A DNA stretch of 64,000 nt from Paenibacillus taiwanensis DSM 18679. Lineage in GTDB: Bacteria > Bacillota > Bacilli > Paenibacillales > Paenibacillaceae. A model generated the notes under the pieces. It had not been told where the DNA came from, did not search any database, and saw only the letters and a list, made by a program, of their open reading frames with translations. Of the stretch, positions 52,705 to 60,985 are shown piece by piece; position 1 is the stretch's first letter, and every line of letters begins with the position of its first letter. Where the stretch lies: NCBI RefSeq assembly GCF_000425125.1, contig NZ_KE384307.1, forward strand, positions 734,966 to 798,965, written 5' to 3'. The position numbers and the translations under genes were made by a program.

Positions 52705-53462
52705 TCCCCGATGAACCTTTCGTGCGCGCCAACGCACTACGGGGAGGGGAGTTCGTAATACCTTTTGCCAATGCTGGCAAGAAGTCCGTACTGTAACCGA
52801 CGCCCTAAGTTCAACTTAGGCAGTGCTTCGCACGCCAATCGGAGACGGATCGCCGTGCGGATAGTTTCGATGCCCTAAGTCTAGGGCTTCGGGGTCGAGT
52901 AGCGTCTATTGCTTAATAATGGGTCGATGTAAGAGTCAAAGGTCTCATGCAAGGTGAAGGAGACTCGTACTCAAATCGGAGGACGTCCTCCGTTTTATTG
53001 AATGACATGTTGACATGTCAAACGCAAGAAGAACCACGCCGTCGGTTCGCGCCAACGTTCCGGCGGCAATAACTTCGAAAATCACTCGGTCGTGGGCGCG
53101 GCAACGCCCGAACGGAATCGACCGATTCACATAGATTCGCAATCATCGGCGGCAAACGTTCGATTGCTCGCGATTGGTAGCGGCAACTGCCGATCGTACT
53201 CGGATACTTTGGTCGGAGGGTATAAGCGACCTTCCGACTATTTCCAATTATATGCGAATACACGTTCGGTGTAAAGGCAAAAATAAATTTAGAAAACCTA
53301 TTGATTCTCTAAAATCGACATGATAGAATGAAATTTGGGAGCTCAATTTTCGGATAGGGTTAACCTATTATATTAACCATCTCACAGTGTTTATTATAAG
53401 GGGTTTTAATCATTCCGTCAATAGGCTGTTCAAAATAATTCTTCATGAGAGGGTGTTTTATT
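52705..53462. other. 758 bp with no intact gene; coding-like and hairpin-rich
   Basis: From about 52712 one frame reads DEPFVRANALRGGEFVIPFA then stops; after a one-base shift another continues RRPKFNLGSASHANRRRIA and VRIVSMP. A further open stretch, GAATPERNRPIHIDSQSSAA, ends at 53274. Small hairpins are frequent: TTGCCA/TGGCAA, CCTAAG/CTTAGG, and GCCCTA/TAGGGC at about 52872. CGGAGG-ACGT-CCTCCG followed by TTTTATT (52977-52999) is a good terminator. A perfect TGACATGT-TG-ACATGTCA lies at 53003-53020. I read this as decayed coding DNA, with structured RNA as the alternative. Confidence 0.45.
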
Positions 53463-54023
53463 ATGGCTATTACTAACGTGAAAATGAAGCTTAATTCTAA
53501 TTATAATCCGATTGTAAGAGCAGACCTATCACCCGGACAACCTCGATACAGGTGACGAGGATATCAAAGAGTATCACAGGGCGATTGCTTCGTGATTAGA
53601 CGCCCAACTCGGTATTTCTCGTTGGTACTATTAATATAGAGTTCCACCGCGAGCTAAAAGAGCCGTACCTATACGTTAGTCGTCGGAAAGATTACGCGAA
53701 AAAGCGGACACTTTCTAATAGGGGAATGTCCGTATTTTGCGGATGGTTACGTATTAACGGCGTATCTCGTAGAGCTGATAAGCTCATCGAGGATACCAGG
53801 TCAAAGGCGTAATCGGCTTCGCCGAGCCTTCGCGTCTATCGACGCTCGCCACCAATGTACTATTAATAGATTTCCTCGTGGATGTAATTCCTTCGCGAAG
53901 AATGGCATGTGGAATACTCTTGCCCGCGTAGGTAAGCGAAGCGCACCGGCGCGGGACGGAGAAGTGGTCTTCTTCGACGTCACACCCATCGTTCTATCAT
54001 TCGATGTGGTCGCGTTCAGCTAA
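53463..54023 (+). pseudogene. Multiply frameshifted phage gene(s)
   Basis: ATG 53463 behind GAGAGGGTG opens MAITNVKMKLNSNYNPIVR then stops after 30 codons. The next frame continues NLDTGDEDIKEYHRAIAS to a TGA. Another frame gives EFHRELKEPYLYVSRRKDY, KKRTLSNRGMSVFCGWL and ends at TAA 53812. Later stretches (GVIGFAEPSRLSTLA; DGEVVFFDVTPIVLSF) lie in yet other frames. Each piece has phage-like codon use. At least three indels or nonsense changes are needed to join them. Whether one or several genes are involved is unclear. Confidence 0.5.
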
Positions 54024-54090
54024 TAGCTGTTCGTTATCACTGCCGTTGATAGGGCGTAATTTAGCACATCATGCGTGCTAGAATTCGAAA

Positions 54091-54118
54091 AAAACCGCGT
54101 AGTGGTGCGGGTTTTCGG
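54091..54118. terminator. Terminator-like hairpin before the ATPase gene
   Basis: CCGC and GCGG stem around GTAGTGGT with flanking A- and T-runs on both sides; preceded by TAGCAC/GTGCTA (54062-54080). Confidence 0.5.
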
Positions 54119-54207
54119 CGTTCGTCCTTAAAAGAAAAGTATGCGGATTCTATCGGTAATAAACGTAGCGTTGTCCAAGCTAACTTCAAACAAACGGAGG
54201 TTCTCAG

Positions 54208-55413
54208 ATGGAGAAAATGACGGTCATTGATTCTATTATGGGTTCGGGTAAAACCTCATGGGCGATACAGCATATCAACGATTCCCCCGCGGAGAAGAGA
54301 TTCATTTTCATTACGCCGTTCCTTGACGAGATAGCCCGCGTAATTGATTCGGTGTCGAGCCGCAAGTTCGTCCAGCCCGATAATGATAACGCAGAGGGAC
54401 GGAAGATGTATGATTTGAAGCAGCTCGTTCGAAGTGGTGCGGACATATGTGCATCACATAGTTTATTCCGGACTGCTGACGACGAACTTATCGAGTTACT
54501 AACCGAAGCTAAGTATACGCTAATTCTGGACGAAACAATGGACGTTATCGAACGCGTGAACATTAAGAAACACGACATCGAGGCGCTTGTTAGTTCCGAG
54601 TACATACAAATTGAAGGAAATCGCGTTGTTTGGATATTCGATGAGTATTCAAGCTTACGGTTCAGGGATATCAAGGAACTAGCACAGGCGGGCAATTTAT
54701 TCGTTTATCGCGATACGTTCATGGTATGGACGTTTCCTCCACGGATTTTCTCAACGTTCGATGAAGTGTACACCATGACATATATGTTCGAAGGGCAGCT
54801 ACAACGATACTACTTCGATTTATACGGGATTGAGTACGAATACAAATCCGTAACAAAAGATGCGGCAGGAAATTATGAGCTATGCGAATACGATACCGCG
54901 AAAGAGAATCGAAGTGACCTCCTTCAATTGATCGAATTACACGAGGGTAAGTTGAATGATGTCGCGAAATCGAGTACCGCGTTAAGTACGAGTTGGCTGG
55001 GTAAGGCAAGCGGGGGCGTTATTACTCAACTCAACCGAAACTTATATACGTTCCTACGTAATCACTGTAAAGCCAAAGCCAATGAAATTATCTGGACTAC
55101 CTTAAAGGATTATCAACACTCGCTACAAGGTCGAGGGTTCGCAAATAGCTTCTTAGCGTGTAATGCACGAGCAACGAACGACTACGCCGATAGATGGGCG
55201 TTAGCTTACCTATACAACCGGTACATGAATCCTCAGGAGCGAGCATTCTTCGAAGAAAACGGAGTAACCGTAAATCAAAACGCTCTCGCGGTGTCTGACT
55301 TACTTCAATGGGTGTGGCGTTCACGAATTCGTAGGGGCGAGCCTATAAAGCTATACCTACCGTCGAGCCGTATGCGTTCACTACTACTGGCGTGGAGTAA
55401 ATACGAGATATAG
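54208..55413 (+). CDS. Phage P-loop ATPase (helicase-like)
   Basis: 401 aa. Walker A IMGSGKTSWAIQH is at residues 9-21 and Walker B LILDETMDVIE near 106. The start-proximal P-loop and the KRFIFITPFLDEIARV strand resemble SF2-type phage helicases, but I cannot see the later helicase motifs (no clear SAT or arginine-finger region), so unwinding activity is uncertain. Start ATG 54208 behind ACGGAGG. It begins a run of small genes reading rightward. A replication or recombination role is the likeliest. Confidence 0.7.
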   Translation: MEKMTVIDSIMGSGKTSWAIQHINDSPAEKRFIFITPFLDEIARVIDSVSSRKFVQPDNDNAEGRKMYDLKQLVRSGADICASHSLFRTADDELIELLTEAKYTLILDETMDVIERVNIKKHDIEALVSSEYIQIEGNRVVWIFDEYSSLRFRDIKELAQAGNLFVYRDTFMVWTFPPRIFSTFDEVYTMTYMFEGQLQRYYFDLYGIEYEYKSVTKDAAGNYELCEYDTAKENRSDLLQLIELHEGKLNDVAKSSTALSTSWLGKASGGVITQLNRNLYTFLRNHCKAKANEIIWTTLKDYQHSLQGRGFANSFLACNARATNDYADRWALAYLYNRYMNPQERAFFEENGVTVNQNALAVSDLLQWVWRSRIRRGEPIKLYLPSSRMRSLLLAWSKYEI

Positions 55414-55423
55414 GAGGGCGTCG

Positions 55424-55873
55424 ATGAGAGAACCAGGCGAAGGCGCAGTTGAGTATGTTAAGGAGCAGATTGCCGGATTATCTCAGGAACATGCGCGAAA
55501 AGTAATACGAGAATTGCTTAGTTCACAACCAGACGATCCGCAAGTTAAGAAGTGTGCGTACTGCGGGTATTTATTTCGCGATAAAACTAGACCTAAGAAC
55601 ACCAAAGTGTGCGGCCCCTCATGTAAGACACCTGTCAAGACAAGTCAAAGGCGAGTCCAGAGAGCTAAAGTTGAGATTAGGCCAAAAAAGCCACCACAAT
55701 ACTACTACTGGCATGATTATCCTTTCTGGATTTCAGAAAAAGCAATGTTAAGTCGGACAGGTAGTTATGAAAGGGCGTTTGATTCTGACAAGCTTCAACG
55801 CATATCCTCAGATAGAGATCGTAAAAATCGATTGGGCGGAAGTAAGAAGGTAATTAGAAAGGTAGAGTACTAG
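55424..55873 (+). CDS. Zinc-finger hypothetical protein
   Basis: 149 aa. A Cys4 site, KKCAYCGYLF and KVCGPSCK, lies at about residues 43-68, followed by a long basic tail (SQRRVQRAKVEIRPKK). This suggests nucleic-acid binding. ATG 55424 is 10 bp after the ATPase stop behind TAGGAGGG, so it is probably co-transcribed with it. Confidence 0.65.
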   Translation: MREPGEGAVEYVKEQIAGLSQEHARKVIRELLSSQPDDPQVKKCAYCGYLFRDKTRPKNTKVCGPSCKTPVKTSQRRVQRAKVEIRPKKPPQYYYWHDYPFWISEKAMLSRTGSYERAFDSDKLQRISSDRDRKNRLGGSKKVIRKVEY

Positions 55874-55938
55874 TTAGCTGGCGACAAATTCCTATGTATG
55901 AGATAAGAACTCGGGCGCGCGGCGTTCTTATTTCTCGA

Positions 55939-55970
55939 AGGTGTCTTGTTCATACAAGATGCCTTTTTTT
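55939..55970 (+). terminator. Terminator after the zinc-finger gene
   Basis: AGGTGTCTTG (55939-55948) pairs with CAAGATGCCT (55955-55964) including G-U pairs, then TTTTTT. Confidence 0.8.
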
Positions 55971-56014
55971 GTTTGTCCATATGTCTAAAAATCAGCACAG
56001 GAGGAGGTGTCACC

Positions 56015-56254
56015 ATGCGTATGAGTCCGGAAACTTTCCGAACCATTCGGGTTATGTACGGGCTAACTCAACAGGAATACGCGGACTTACTAGGGTGTTC
56101 GGTTTCGTTGGTATCAAAGATAGAAAAAGGCCATCGGAACCTGACGTATGACATCCGGTTCAAAGTTCTCGATTCATTCCCGTTGACGAAAGATGTTCTC
56201 GCGCGCATCTCAACGTTACAAATGGAACTTAACGAAGGGGTGTCAATTTTATAA
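56015..56254 (+). CDS. XRE-family HTH protein
   Basis: 79 aa. FRTIRVMYGLTQQEYADLLGC with SVSLVSKIEKGHRN is a standard helix-turn-helix. It lacks a separate effector domain. ATG 56015 follows GGAGGAGGTG. The longer opening from 55946 would run through the upstream terminator. Its stop TAA is overlapped by the presumed start of the next gene. Confidence 0.82.
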   Translation: MRMSPETFRTIRVMYGLTQQEYADLLGCSVSLVSKIEKGHRNLTYDIRFKVLDSFPLTKDVLARISTLQMELNEGVSIL

Positions 56255-56613
56255 GTCTGCAAAAGCAAATACAGAGACTAGCGCGTGGGCAGTGCGCGAA
56301 CTTTGCTGGTTTGGATCGTTGCCTAATCGAAATAGACGGTAAATTAACATGTCGATTCTTTCGCGGGGGCAGTATTCCCGAGGACGTTCGATGTCGGTAT
56401 TTTGAAACGAGCGTACTTCCTACGGAGCCGTTGTTGGAATCGCGTTATTGGGGCGGTGGTCAGTCGGCTCAATCGGATAGTTGTTCGAAGTGCAAACGCC
56501 TATTTGTCCGCAAATCCAATCGTCAGAATTATTGTATCGCGTGTAGAAGCGATGTACGGCGGAAACAGATCCGCGAAGCCGTTAGGACAACGAGATTACA
56601 CAAGAAAATGTAA
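56251..56613 (+). CDS. Cysteine-rich zinc-binding protein (unusual start)
   Basis: The frame is open from before 56251 and encodes a Cys-rich region (GQCANFAGLDRCLIEIDGK, LTCRF, VRCRYFE) and a C-terminal Cys4 ribbon (CSKCKRLFV, NYCIACR). The first ATG/GTG/TTG is TTG 56311, which would cut off the first cysteine of the set. ATA 56251 overlaps the previous stop as ATAA and has GGGGTG 9 nt upstream, so I place the start there tentatively, giving 120 aa. TTG 56311 is the conservative alternative (100 aa). Confidence 0.55.
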   Translation: MSLQKQIQRLARGQCANFAGLDRCLIEIDGKLTCRFFRGGSIPEDVRCRYFETSVLPTEPLLESRYWGGGQSAQSDSCSKCKRLFVRKSNRQNYCIACRSDVRRKQIREAVRTTRLHKKM

Positions 56614-56753
56614 TACGTTAGAACGATAATTAGGCGCGTACAGCTAATTTTAGCGGGGAAATAGGCGACTTACTACTAACAAGGATGAAATACCTTGGTC
56701 TACATAAAAACGCGTCCTAATGGATTACATTGCGAATCGAGGGAGGCGGTAGA

Positions 56754-56996
56754 ATGCACGTCGTGTTCAAGGTTCCTGACCGGAACGATCCTGTTAGAAA
56801 ACATATAATCGCGAAGGTCACGCTCGATAACGGTGAAACACGAGTCTTTACCTTTGGGCGAGACATTGATTTGCGTTATACGCGGCGATATGTCATTCCT
56901 TCGCTGTTACGTAAAGGAGGTGATTTATATGCTACGAAACATCAAGCAAGAATTAAGTCCTGCGATCAAACTGTTTCTAAAAGTCGCAGGTTATAA
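56754..56996 (+). CDS. Small hypothetical phage protein
   Basis: 80 aa. MHVVFKVPDRNDPVRKHII then AKVTLDNGETRVFTFGRDI suggests a small beta fold. ATG 56754 behind GGAGGCGG; the ATG-less extension from 56730 is not needed. Its 3' end overlaps the next small gene by 68 bp in another frame. Confidence 0.55.
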   Translation: MHVVFKVPDRNDPVRKHIIAKVTLDNGETRVFTFGRDIDLRYTRRYVIPSLLRKGGDLYATKHQARIKSCDQTVSKSRRL

Positions 56997-57027
56997 CCCT
57001 ATTAAGCACTTTAAACACAAATGGTGA
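56929..57027 (+). CDS. 32-residue basic peptide with an ideal ribosome site
   Basis: AAAGGAGGTGAT, the full complement of the 16S 3' end, lies just before ATG 56929. The frame encodes MLRNIKQELSPAIKLFLKV then GYNPIKHFKHKW and ends 12 bp before the scaffold gene. It is strongly basic and partly amphipathic. The ribosome site implies heavy translation, perhaps also to prepare ribosomes for the scaffold and capsid genes. Function unknown. Confidence 0.55.
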   Translation: MLRNIKQELSPAIKLFLKVAGYNPIKHFKHKW

Positions 57028-57039
57028 GGGAGGATTGAC

Positions 57040-57510
57040 ATGGAACAAACCAGTACAGAGACGCCAATGGAACAAACAGAACCAGTAACATACACCCAGG
57101 AATCTGTTGAAGCCCTGCAAGCTGATTGGACGCGGGAGCGCGGGGAGTTGGAGGCTGCATTAAGTGAAGCAAAGAAAACGATGGGAACTCAAAAAATACA
57201 TTACGAATTTGTTGCGGCTGCGAAAGAGAGAGGCTTTTCTGAGCCAGCAAAGCTGCTCGATATTATAAACTTGTCAGCTATTACATTAGATGATGATGGA
57301 CAAGTAAGTGGACTGTCAGAATTGTTTGACGTGCTTATGCTTACCAAAAAAAGCGCTCAACCGCGTACAATCGGAGGTCCTGTTGACCCGCAAAGTAGAA
57401 CAGACCCAAAAGAGGCGCAACTGAAGGAAGCAGCAGAGCGTGCCCGAAGCGGCAACCCGAGTGACATGGCAGCATACGCAAAACTAAAAAGAGCCTTTGG
57501 AGGGAAATAA
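57040..57510 (+). CDS. Phage capsid scaffold-like protein
   Basis: 156 aa. Acidic, helical and low in aromatic residues, with a coiled-coil heart (ALQADWTRERGELEAALSEA), HYEFVAAAKERGFSEPAKLL and a basic C-terminus (AYAKLKRAFGGK), the usual build of scaffolding proteins that bind the capsid subunit by their basic tail. It is 3 bp from the major capsid gene, the usual order. The exact family is not certain. Confidence 0.75.
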   Translation: MEQTSTETPMEQTEPVTYTQESVEALQADWTRERGELEAALSEAKKTMGTQKIHYEFVAAAKERGFSEPAKLLDIINLSAITLDDDGQVSGLSELFDVLMLTKKSAQPRTIGGPVDPQSRTDPKEAQLKEAAERARSGNPSDMAAYAKLKRAFGGK

Positions 57511-57513
57511 TCT

Positions 57514-58608
57514 ATGACAACAATTTTTTCTAATGACTTGGTAGGTAAAAAGGAAAGCGTGGTTGATGAGATTCTTTTATTGAACCCTTATCAAACACCA
57601 ATGATTAATCTGCTTGGGTTTTCTAACCCGGTGACTTCAACTACGCATACATGGTATGAGGATGAAATGTTCGCGACTAAATCGAAGGTTTCTGCTGCGG
57701 TAGCAGATAAAACATCGACCGCTATTAAAGTGGCGGAAACTGAACCATTCCGCGACGGTTCAATTGTACAAGTAGGCGAGGAGCATCTTCTCGTTACTAC
57801 CATTGATGAAGCGTCAAAAACACTGACTGTTGTGCGCGGTTATGGCGGAACGACCGCTGCCCCAATTGTGAAGGACGCTGAGATTGAGTTCTTATTCGTA
57901 CGCGGAGAAGAAGGTGCCGATGCCCGTAACTCACGATACAAGGCTCGTACCAAAGTCCAGAACATGACGCAGATTTTTGATGACAGTGTAAGAGTGACGG
58001 ATACAGCGGGGGCCATTGCGCAGTATGGAATCCAAAACGAATATGACTACGAGAAGTCAAAAAAACAGCTTGAGCTTGCGCTTCAATTAGAAAAGGCGCT
58101 TATCAGCGGGCTTCATTTCGATGATGGGAATCACCGACAGATGCGAGGTATTCGAAACTTCATTCAAACAAACGTTCTGGATGCACAGGGAGCAAGCGTG
58201 CATTATGACATGATCAATGGCATATCACAGAAAATTTATAATACAGGTGGGTTCTCTGGTGGCGGTCATTACGCACTTATCGTACCGTCCAAGCAAAAAG
58301 TAGTAATGAGTAGTTTTAATAGCGTCAATGTTCGGATCGTCCAATCCGAGACAAAGCGCGGTCATGTAGTAGACCACATCGTAAATGACTTCGGTACATT
58401 CCCGATTATCATGAACGATAACTTGAGGTCAGACGAGTTACTATTCATCGATGCGAACCGTGCGTTTATTCGACCGCTGACCGGACGCGAGTTCCATCAC
58501 AAACACCTCGGCATAAAAGGCGACAAGACGGAAGGTATTCTTGTAGGAGAGTATACGCTTGAATTCCGACAAGAGAAAGCGCACGCTCGAATCAAGGGTT
58601 TGGCCTAA
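57514..58608 (+). CDS. Major capsid protein, SU10/DUF5309 type
   Basis: 364 aa. ILLLNPYQTPMINLLGFS and TTHTWYEDEMFATKSKV are typical of the N-terminus of SU10-like major capsid proteins, followed by the GGFSGGGHYALIVPSKQKVV and DFGTFPIIMNDNLRSDELL strands of the HK97 fold. Length is normal and all parts are present, so the gene appears intact. A terminator lies 14 bp after the stop, so the capsid unit is transcribed apart from the tail-like gene. Confidence 0.85.
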   Translation: MTTIFSNDLVGKKESVVDEILLLNPYQTPMINLLGFSNPVTSTTHTWYEDEMFATKSKVSAAVADKTSTAIKVAETEPFRDGSIVQVGEEHLLVTTIDEASKTLTVVRGYGGTTAAPIVKDAEIEFLFVRGEEGADARNSRYKARTKVQNMTQIFDDSVRVTDTAGAIAQYGIQNEYDYEKSKKQLELALQLEKALISGLHFDDGNHRQMRGIRNFIQTNVLDAQGASVHYDMINGISQKIYNTGGFSGGGHYALIVPSKQKVVMSSFNSVNVRIVQSETKRGHVVDHIVNDFGTFPIIMNDNLRSDELLFIDANRAFIRPLTGREFHHKHLGIKGDKTEGILVGEYTLEFRQEKAHARIKGLA

Positions 58609-58621
58609 TCGAATAATACAT

Positions 58622-58646
58622 GCGCTCCGAAAGGGGCGCTTATTTC
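58622..58646 (+). terminator. Terminator after the capsid gene
   Basis: GCGCTCC-GAAA-GGGGCGC, a 7-bp stem with a stable GNRA tetraloop, followed by TTATTTC. Confidence 0.85.
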
Positions 58647-58665
58647 ATTTTGGGGAGTTGGGTAA

Positions 58666-60021
58666 ATGAGTAGTGTTGTTGTGATTCAAACTTATGATCG
58701 ACTCTGGATCGGTGCCGATAGTGCGATATCAGGTACTGTGGACGGGAATATCTACAGACTGCACGAGTTAGGTCAGAAGCTATTTATTGTTGATGATATG
58801 GTCATCTTTTGTTCTGGAACGATGAGACTGGCTTATAAAGTTATGCAGGAATTTATGGAGCTTCCCGTGAGATCATTAGATATTCTTCAAAAGTTGGCTA
58901 CTGACAGTTTACGGGATTATCTAATTCAACACCCTGATCAAAACAGTGACGACAAGTTTCATCTTGGAATCATGATAGGGAGAATCGAGGATGGACGTAC
59001 CGTTGTTTATAGCATCGCGGCGGAAGATGGTTACCAATTAAAAGTGCGCGTCCTAAACGATGTGATGGACTTCGCGGTCTGGACTGGTGGTATCCGATGC
59101 AATGAAGCGAACCAAAAGGCATTTTCCACCTTTACAAGCACGTTGAATATAGTCGATACATATCAGCAAACTTTCGACCATACTTCCTATGAAGGCATTG
59201 GTGGTCATTTAACTGTCTACCAAATGGATAATGAGGGAATCAACGAAATTATGCGCACACCAATTAAAGAGAAGCTAACAATGAAAAGACTACACGTTCC
59301 GGTGGATGATATCTTTGTCGGGGGGAAGAAGATTGAGCAGCATCTAGTTATGGCGGAAACAGTGATCGGCCAGCTCGGTAGTTTCGTGACTATGGAGATC
59401 GGTAAGGATAATGACATCACAAAGATAAATACAAACGGAATCAGCGCAGGACACGCGGAGTACAACTCGGCACCCTTCCGCGTGGACATGAAAGGAAACG
59501 TCATTGCACGAAGCATAAAGTTAACCGGACAGATCGATGATTCCGTTATGAACGCGTCGGAGATTAACGCGGGGACGATTCGAGGTTCACGTATTGAGGG
59601 TGCATCTATCATAGGCGGGAGCATTACGTCAGGAACGGACATTAATGTGACGCGGGATGTCCGAGTGGGTAACAACATCATACTCGGTGGAACAAACGAG
59701 TTGGTCGCGAAGAGCGTCGACTTTACCGGTGCTGGCGCAGTGTACTCCGATTACTTATTAAAGCGGATGCATATGTATGGTCGAAATGGGATTTTATTGG
59801 ACGGAGGTTCAAGAAGTGCTTATGTTGGCAGTTTCGATGAACATAATAGAATCGCGACAGCATCTGAAATAAATGCATTACAGCAGCAAATTAGTGATCT
59901 AAGAGCCATGCTTGGTAATAAAGCTGATAAAGGCCATACTCATAAGCTTACACTTCAATCCCACAACCACGGTAATCCACAGAATCAGAATGCTGGCGGT
60001 GGTACATTCGAAGTAGTTTAG
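58666..60021 (+). CDS. Tail/fibre-like protein with an Ntn-hydrolase-like N-terminus
   Basis: 451 aa. Residues about 1-170 look like a proteasome/HslV-type Ntn fold: SSVVVIQTYDRLWIGADSAI, then RLHELGQKLFIVDDMVIFCS and GTMRLAYKVMQEF. The middle (about 230-370) is a beta-helix-like stretch (NAGTIRGSRIEGASIIGGSI, TDINVTRDVRVGNNIILGG) as in tail spikes. The C-terminus has a coiled coil (INALQQQISDLRAMLGNKA) and the His-rich tip HTHKLTLQSHNHGN typical of fibre ends. In Ntn hydrolases the residue after Met is the nucleophile; here it is Ser. Activity is unproven. Confidence 0.72.
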   Translation: MSSVVVIQTYDRLWIGADSAISGTVDGNIYRLHELGQKLFIVDDMVIFCSGTMRLAYKVMQEFMELPVRSLDILQKLATDSLRDYLIQHPDQNSDDKFHLGIMIGRIEDGRTVVYSIAAEDGYQLKVRVLNDVMDFAVWTGGIRCNEANQKAFSTFTSTLNIVDTYQQTFDHTSYEGIGGHLTVYQMDNEGINEIMRTPIKEKLTMKRLHVPVDDIFVGGKKIEQHLVMAETVIGQLGSFVTMEIGKDNDITKINTNGISAGHAEYNSAPFRVDMKGNVIARSIKLTGQIDDSVMNASEINAGTIRGSRIEGASIIGGSITSGTDINVTRDVRVGNNIILGGTNELVAKSVDFTGAGAVYSDYLLKRMHMYGRNGILLDGGSRSAYVGSFDEHNRIATASEINALQQQISDLRAMLGNKADKGHTHKLTLQSHNHGNPQNQNAGGGTFEVV

Positions 60022-60116
60022 TATTGAATAGGACACGGGATTGCAACTTATTCTATTTATCGCGTCTCCTTTAACTGGTATATTTTATATAAATACTAAT
60101 AGAGGGAGACGTTGAT

Positions 60117-60668
60117 ATGAAGAAATTAGTTGCGATCTCGTTATGTTCGTTAGTTCTTGTCGCTGGATCGGTTGCTTATGCGACGGGCGGCTCGTTGATC
60201 GGTAAGAAAGTAGATAAAACAGTATCCGTTGTAGTAAACGGTCAGAAGGCAAAAACCGAAGCGGTTATCATAGACGGGGTTACATATGCACCAGTAAGGA
60301 CGGTCGGAGAAATGACCGGTTCAACAGTAAAATACGAGGGAGGCGTCGTTAAGGTGGATAGTAAAAAAGAAATGATAATACCTGAAACAACTGGTCAACT
60401 TAACTCTCTTAATCAAAGAATTGATCAAGCAAAGCGTGAAATAGATGGAAATAATGCAACAATTGCGACCGCTAATGAAATGCTTGGTAAATACAAAGCT
60501 CACTATGAAAAAGAAAAGCTGTTCGAAAGCACGGGAATTAAGTACGAGGACAGCGAGGATTATAAGCGCGGTTTAGCAGAAATAGAAAAATCTAAAGGTG
60601 CAATTGAGAGGGTAGGCAAGGAACTCGCGGACTTAGAGCGTCAAAAATCCGAATTGACCGCGAAATAA
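60117..60668 (+). CDS. Secreted stalk-domain protein with coiled coil
   Basis: 183 aa. Signal peptide (LVAISLCSLVLVAGSVAYA), a stalk/copper amine oxidase N-terminal-like repeat (VIIDGVTYAPVRTVGEMTG) and a long coiled coil (LNSLNQRIDQAKREIDGN; IERVGKELADLERQ). Export by a phage-encoded protein suggests lysogenic conversion or a cell-wall function. A similar surface module is encoded by the host-type gene at 13455. ATG 60117 follows AGAGGGAG. Confidence 0.7.
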   Translation: MKKLVAISLCSLVLVAGSVAYATGGSLIGKKVDKTVSVVVNGQKAKTEAVIIDGVTYAPVRTVGEMTGSTVKYEGGVVKVDSKKEMIIPETTGQLNSLNQRIDQAKREIDGNNATIATANEMLGKYKAHYEKEKLFESTGIKYEDSEDYKRGLAEIEKSKGAIERVGKELADLERQKSELTAK

Positions 60669-60682
60669 TAACATACGAATCG

Positions 60683-60720
60683 GAAGCTTGCGAGATCAAA
60701 TCGTGGGCTTCTTTTCGTTT
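60683..60720 (+). terminator. Terminator after the phage stalk-domain gene
   Basis: GAAGC...CGA paired with TCG...GCTTC (60683-60711), followed by TTTTCGTTTTT. Confidence 0.7.
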
Positions 60721-60747
60721 TTAAGAGACGAAAGGCGGATGCGTTAT

Positions 60748-60915
60748 ATGAAAACAAAGCCATTAATCGAGTGTACGCTGGACATGTCGAAGCCAGCCGC
60801 AGAGTTGAACGAATTGATTACGGTGGTTTGCAATATGCTGCCGAGTATGAAACACGAGATACTTCGCGAGTTGGATATCGAGGTAGGACGGATGTTGGCG
60901 GAGGCAGGAGAATAG
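60748..60915 (+). CDS. Small hypothetical phage protein
   Basis: 55 aa, helical and acidic: MKTKPLIECTLDMSKPAAEL then MKHEILRELDIEVGRML. ATG 60748 follows AAAGGCGG; the opening from 60688 lies within the upstream terminator. A strong hairpin follows its stop, so it is its own small unit. Function unknown. Confidence 0.5.
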   Translation: MKTKPLIECTLDMSKPAAELNELITVVCNMLPSMKHEILRELDIEVGRMLAEAGE

Positions 60916-60929
60916 AAAGAAATCAACGA

Positions 60930-60970
60930 GACGCAACCGCTCATTCCCGAGTGGTTGCGTCTTTATTTTT
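60930..60970 (+). terminator. Strong terminator
   Basis: GACGCAACC (60930-60938) pairs perfectly with GGTTGCGTC (60953-60961), inner CTC/GAG pairing, then TTTATTTTT. Confidence 0.9.
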
Positions 60971-60985
60971 AACAGGGGTGATTGA

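Noticed and set aside
52705-53000. Large ornate ncRNA (ROOL/GOLLD-like)
   Set aside because: Hairpins are present, but frame-shifted coding stretches cover most of the region, so decayed coding DNA is preferred; kept only as an alternative.
53801-53989. 62-codon minus-strand gene
   Set aside because: Plus-strand frames look better, there is no ribosome site, and GC-rich DNA has few stops in any frame.
59217-59681. 154-codon minus-strand frame opposite the fibre-like gene
   Set aside because: No ribosome site, and the plus-strand frame has domain structure.
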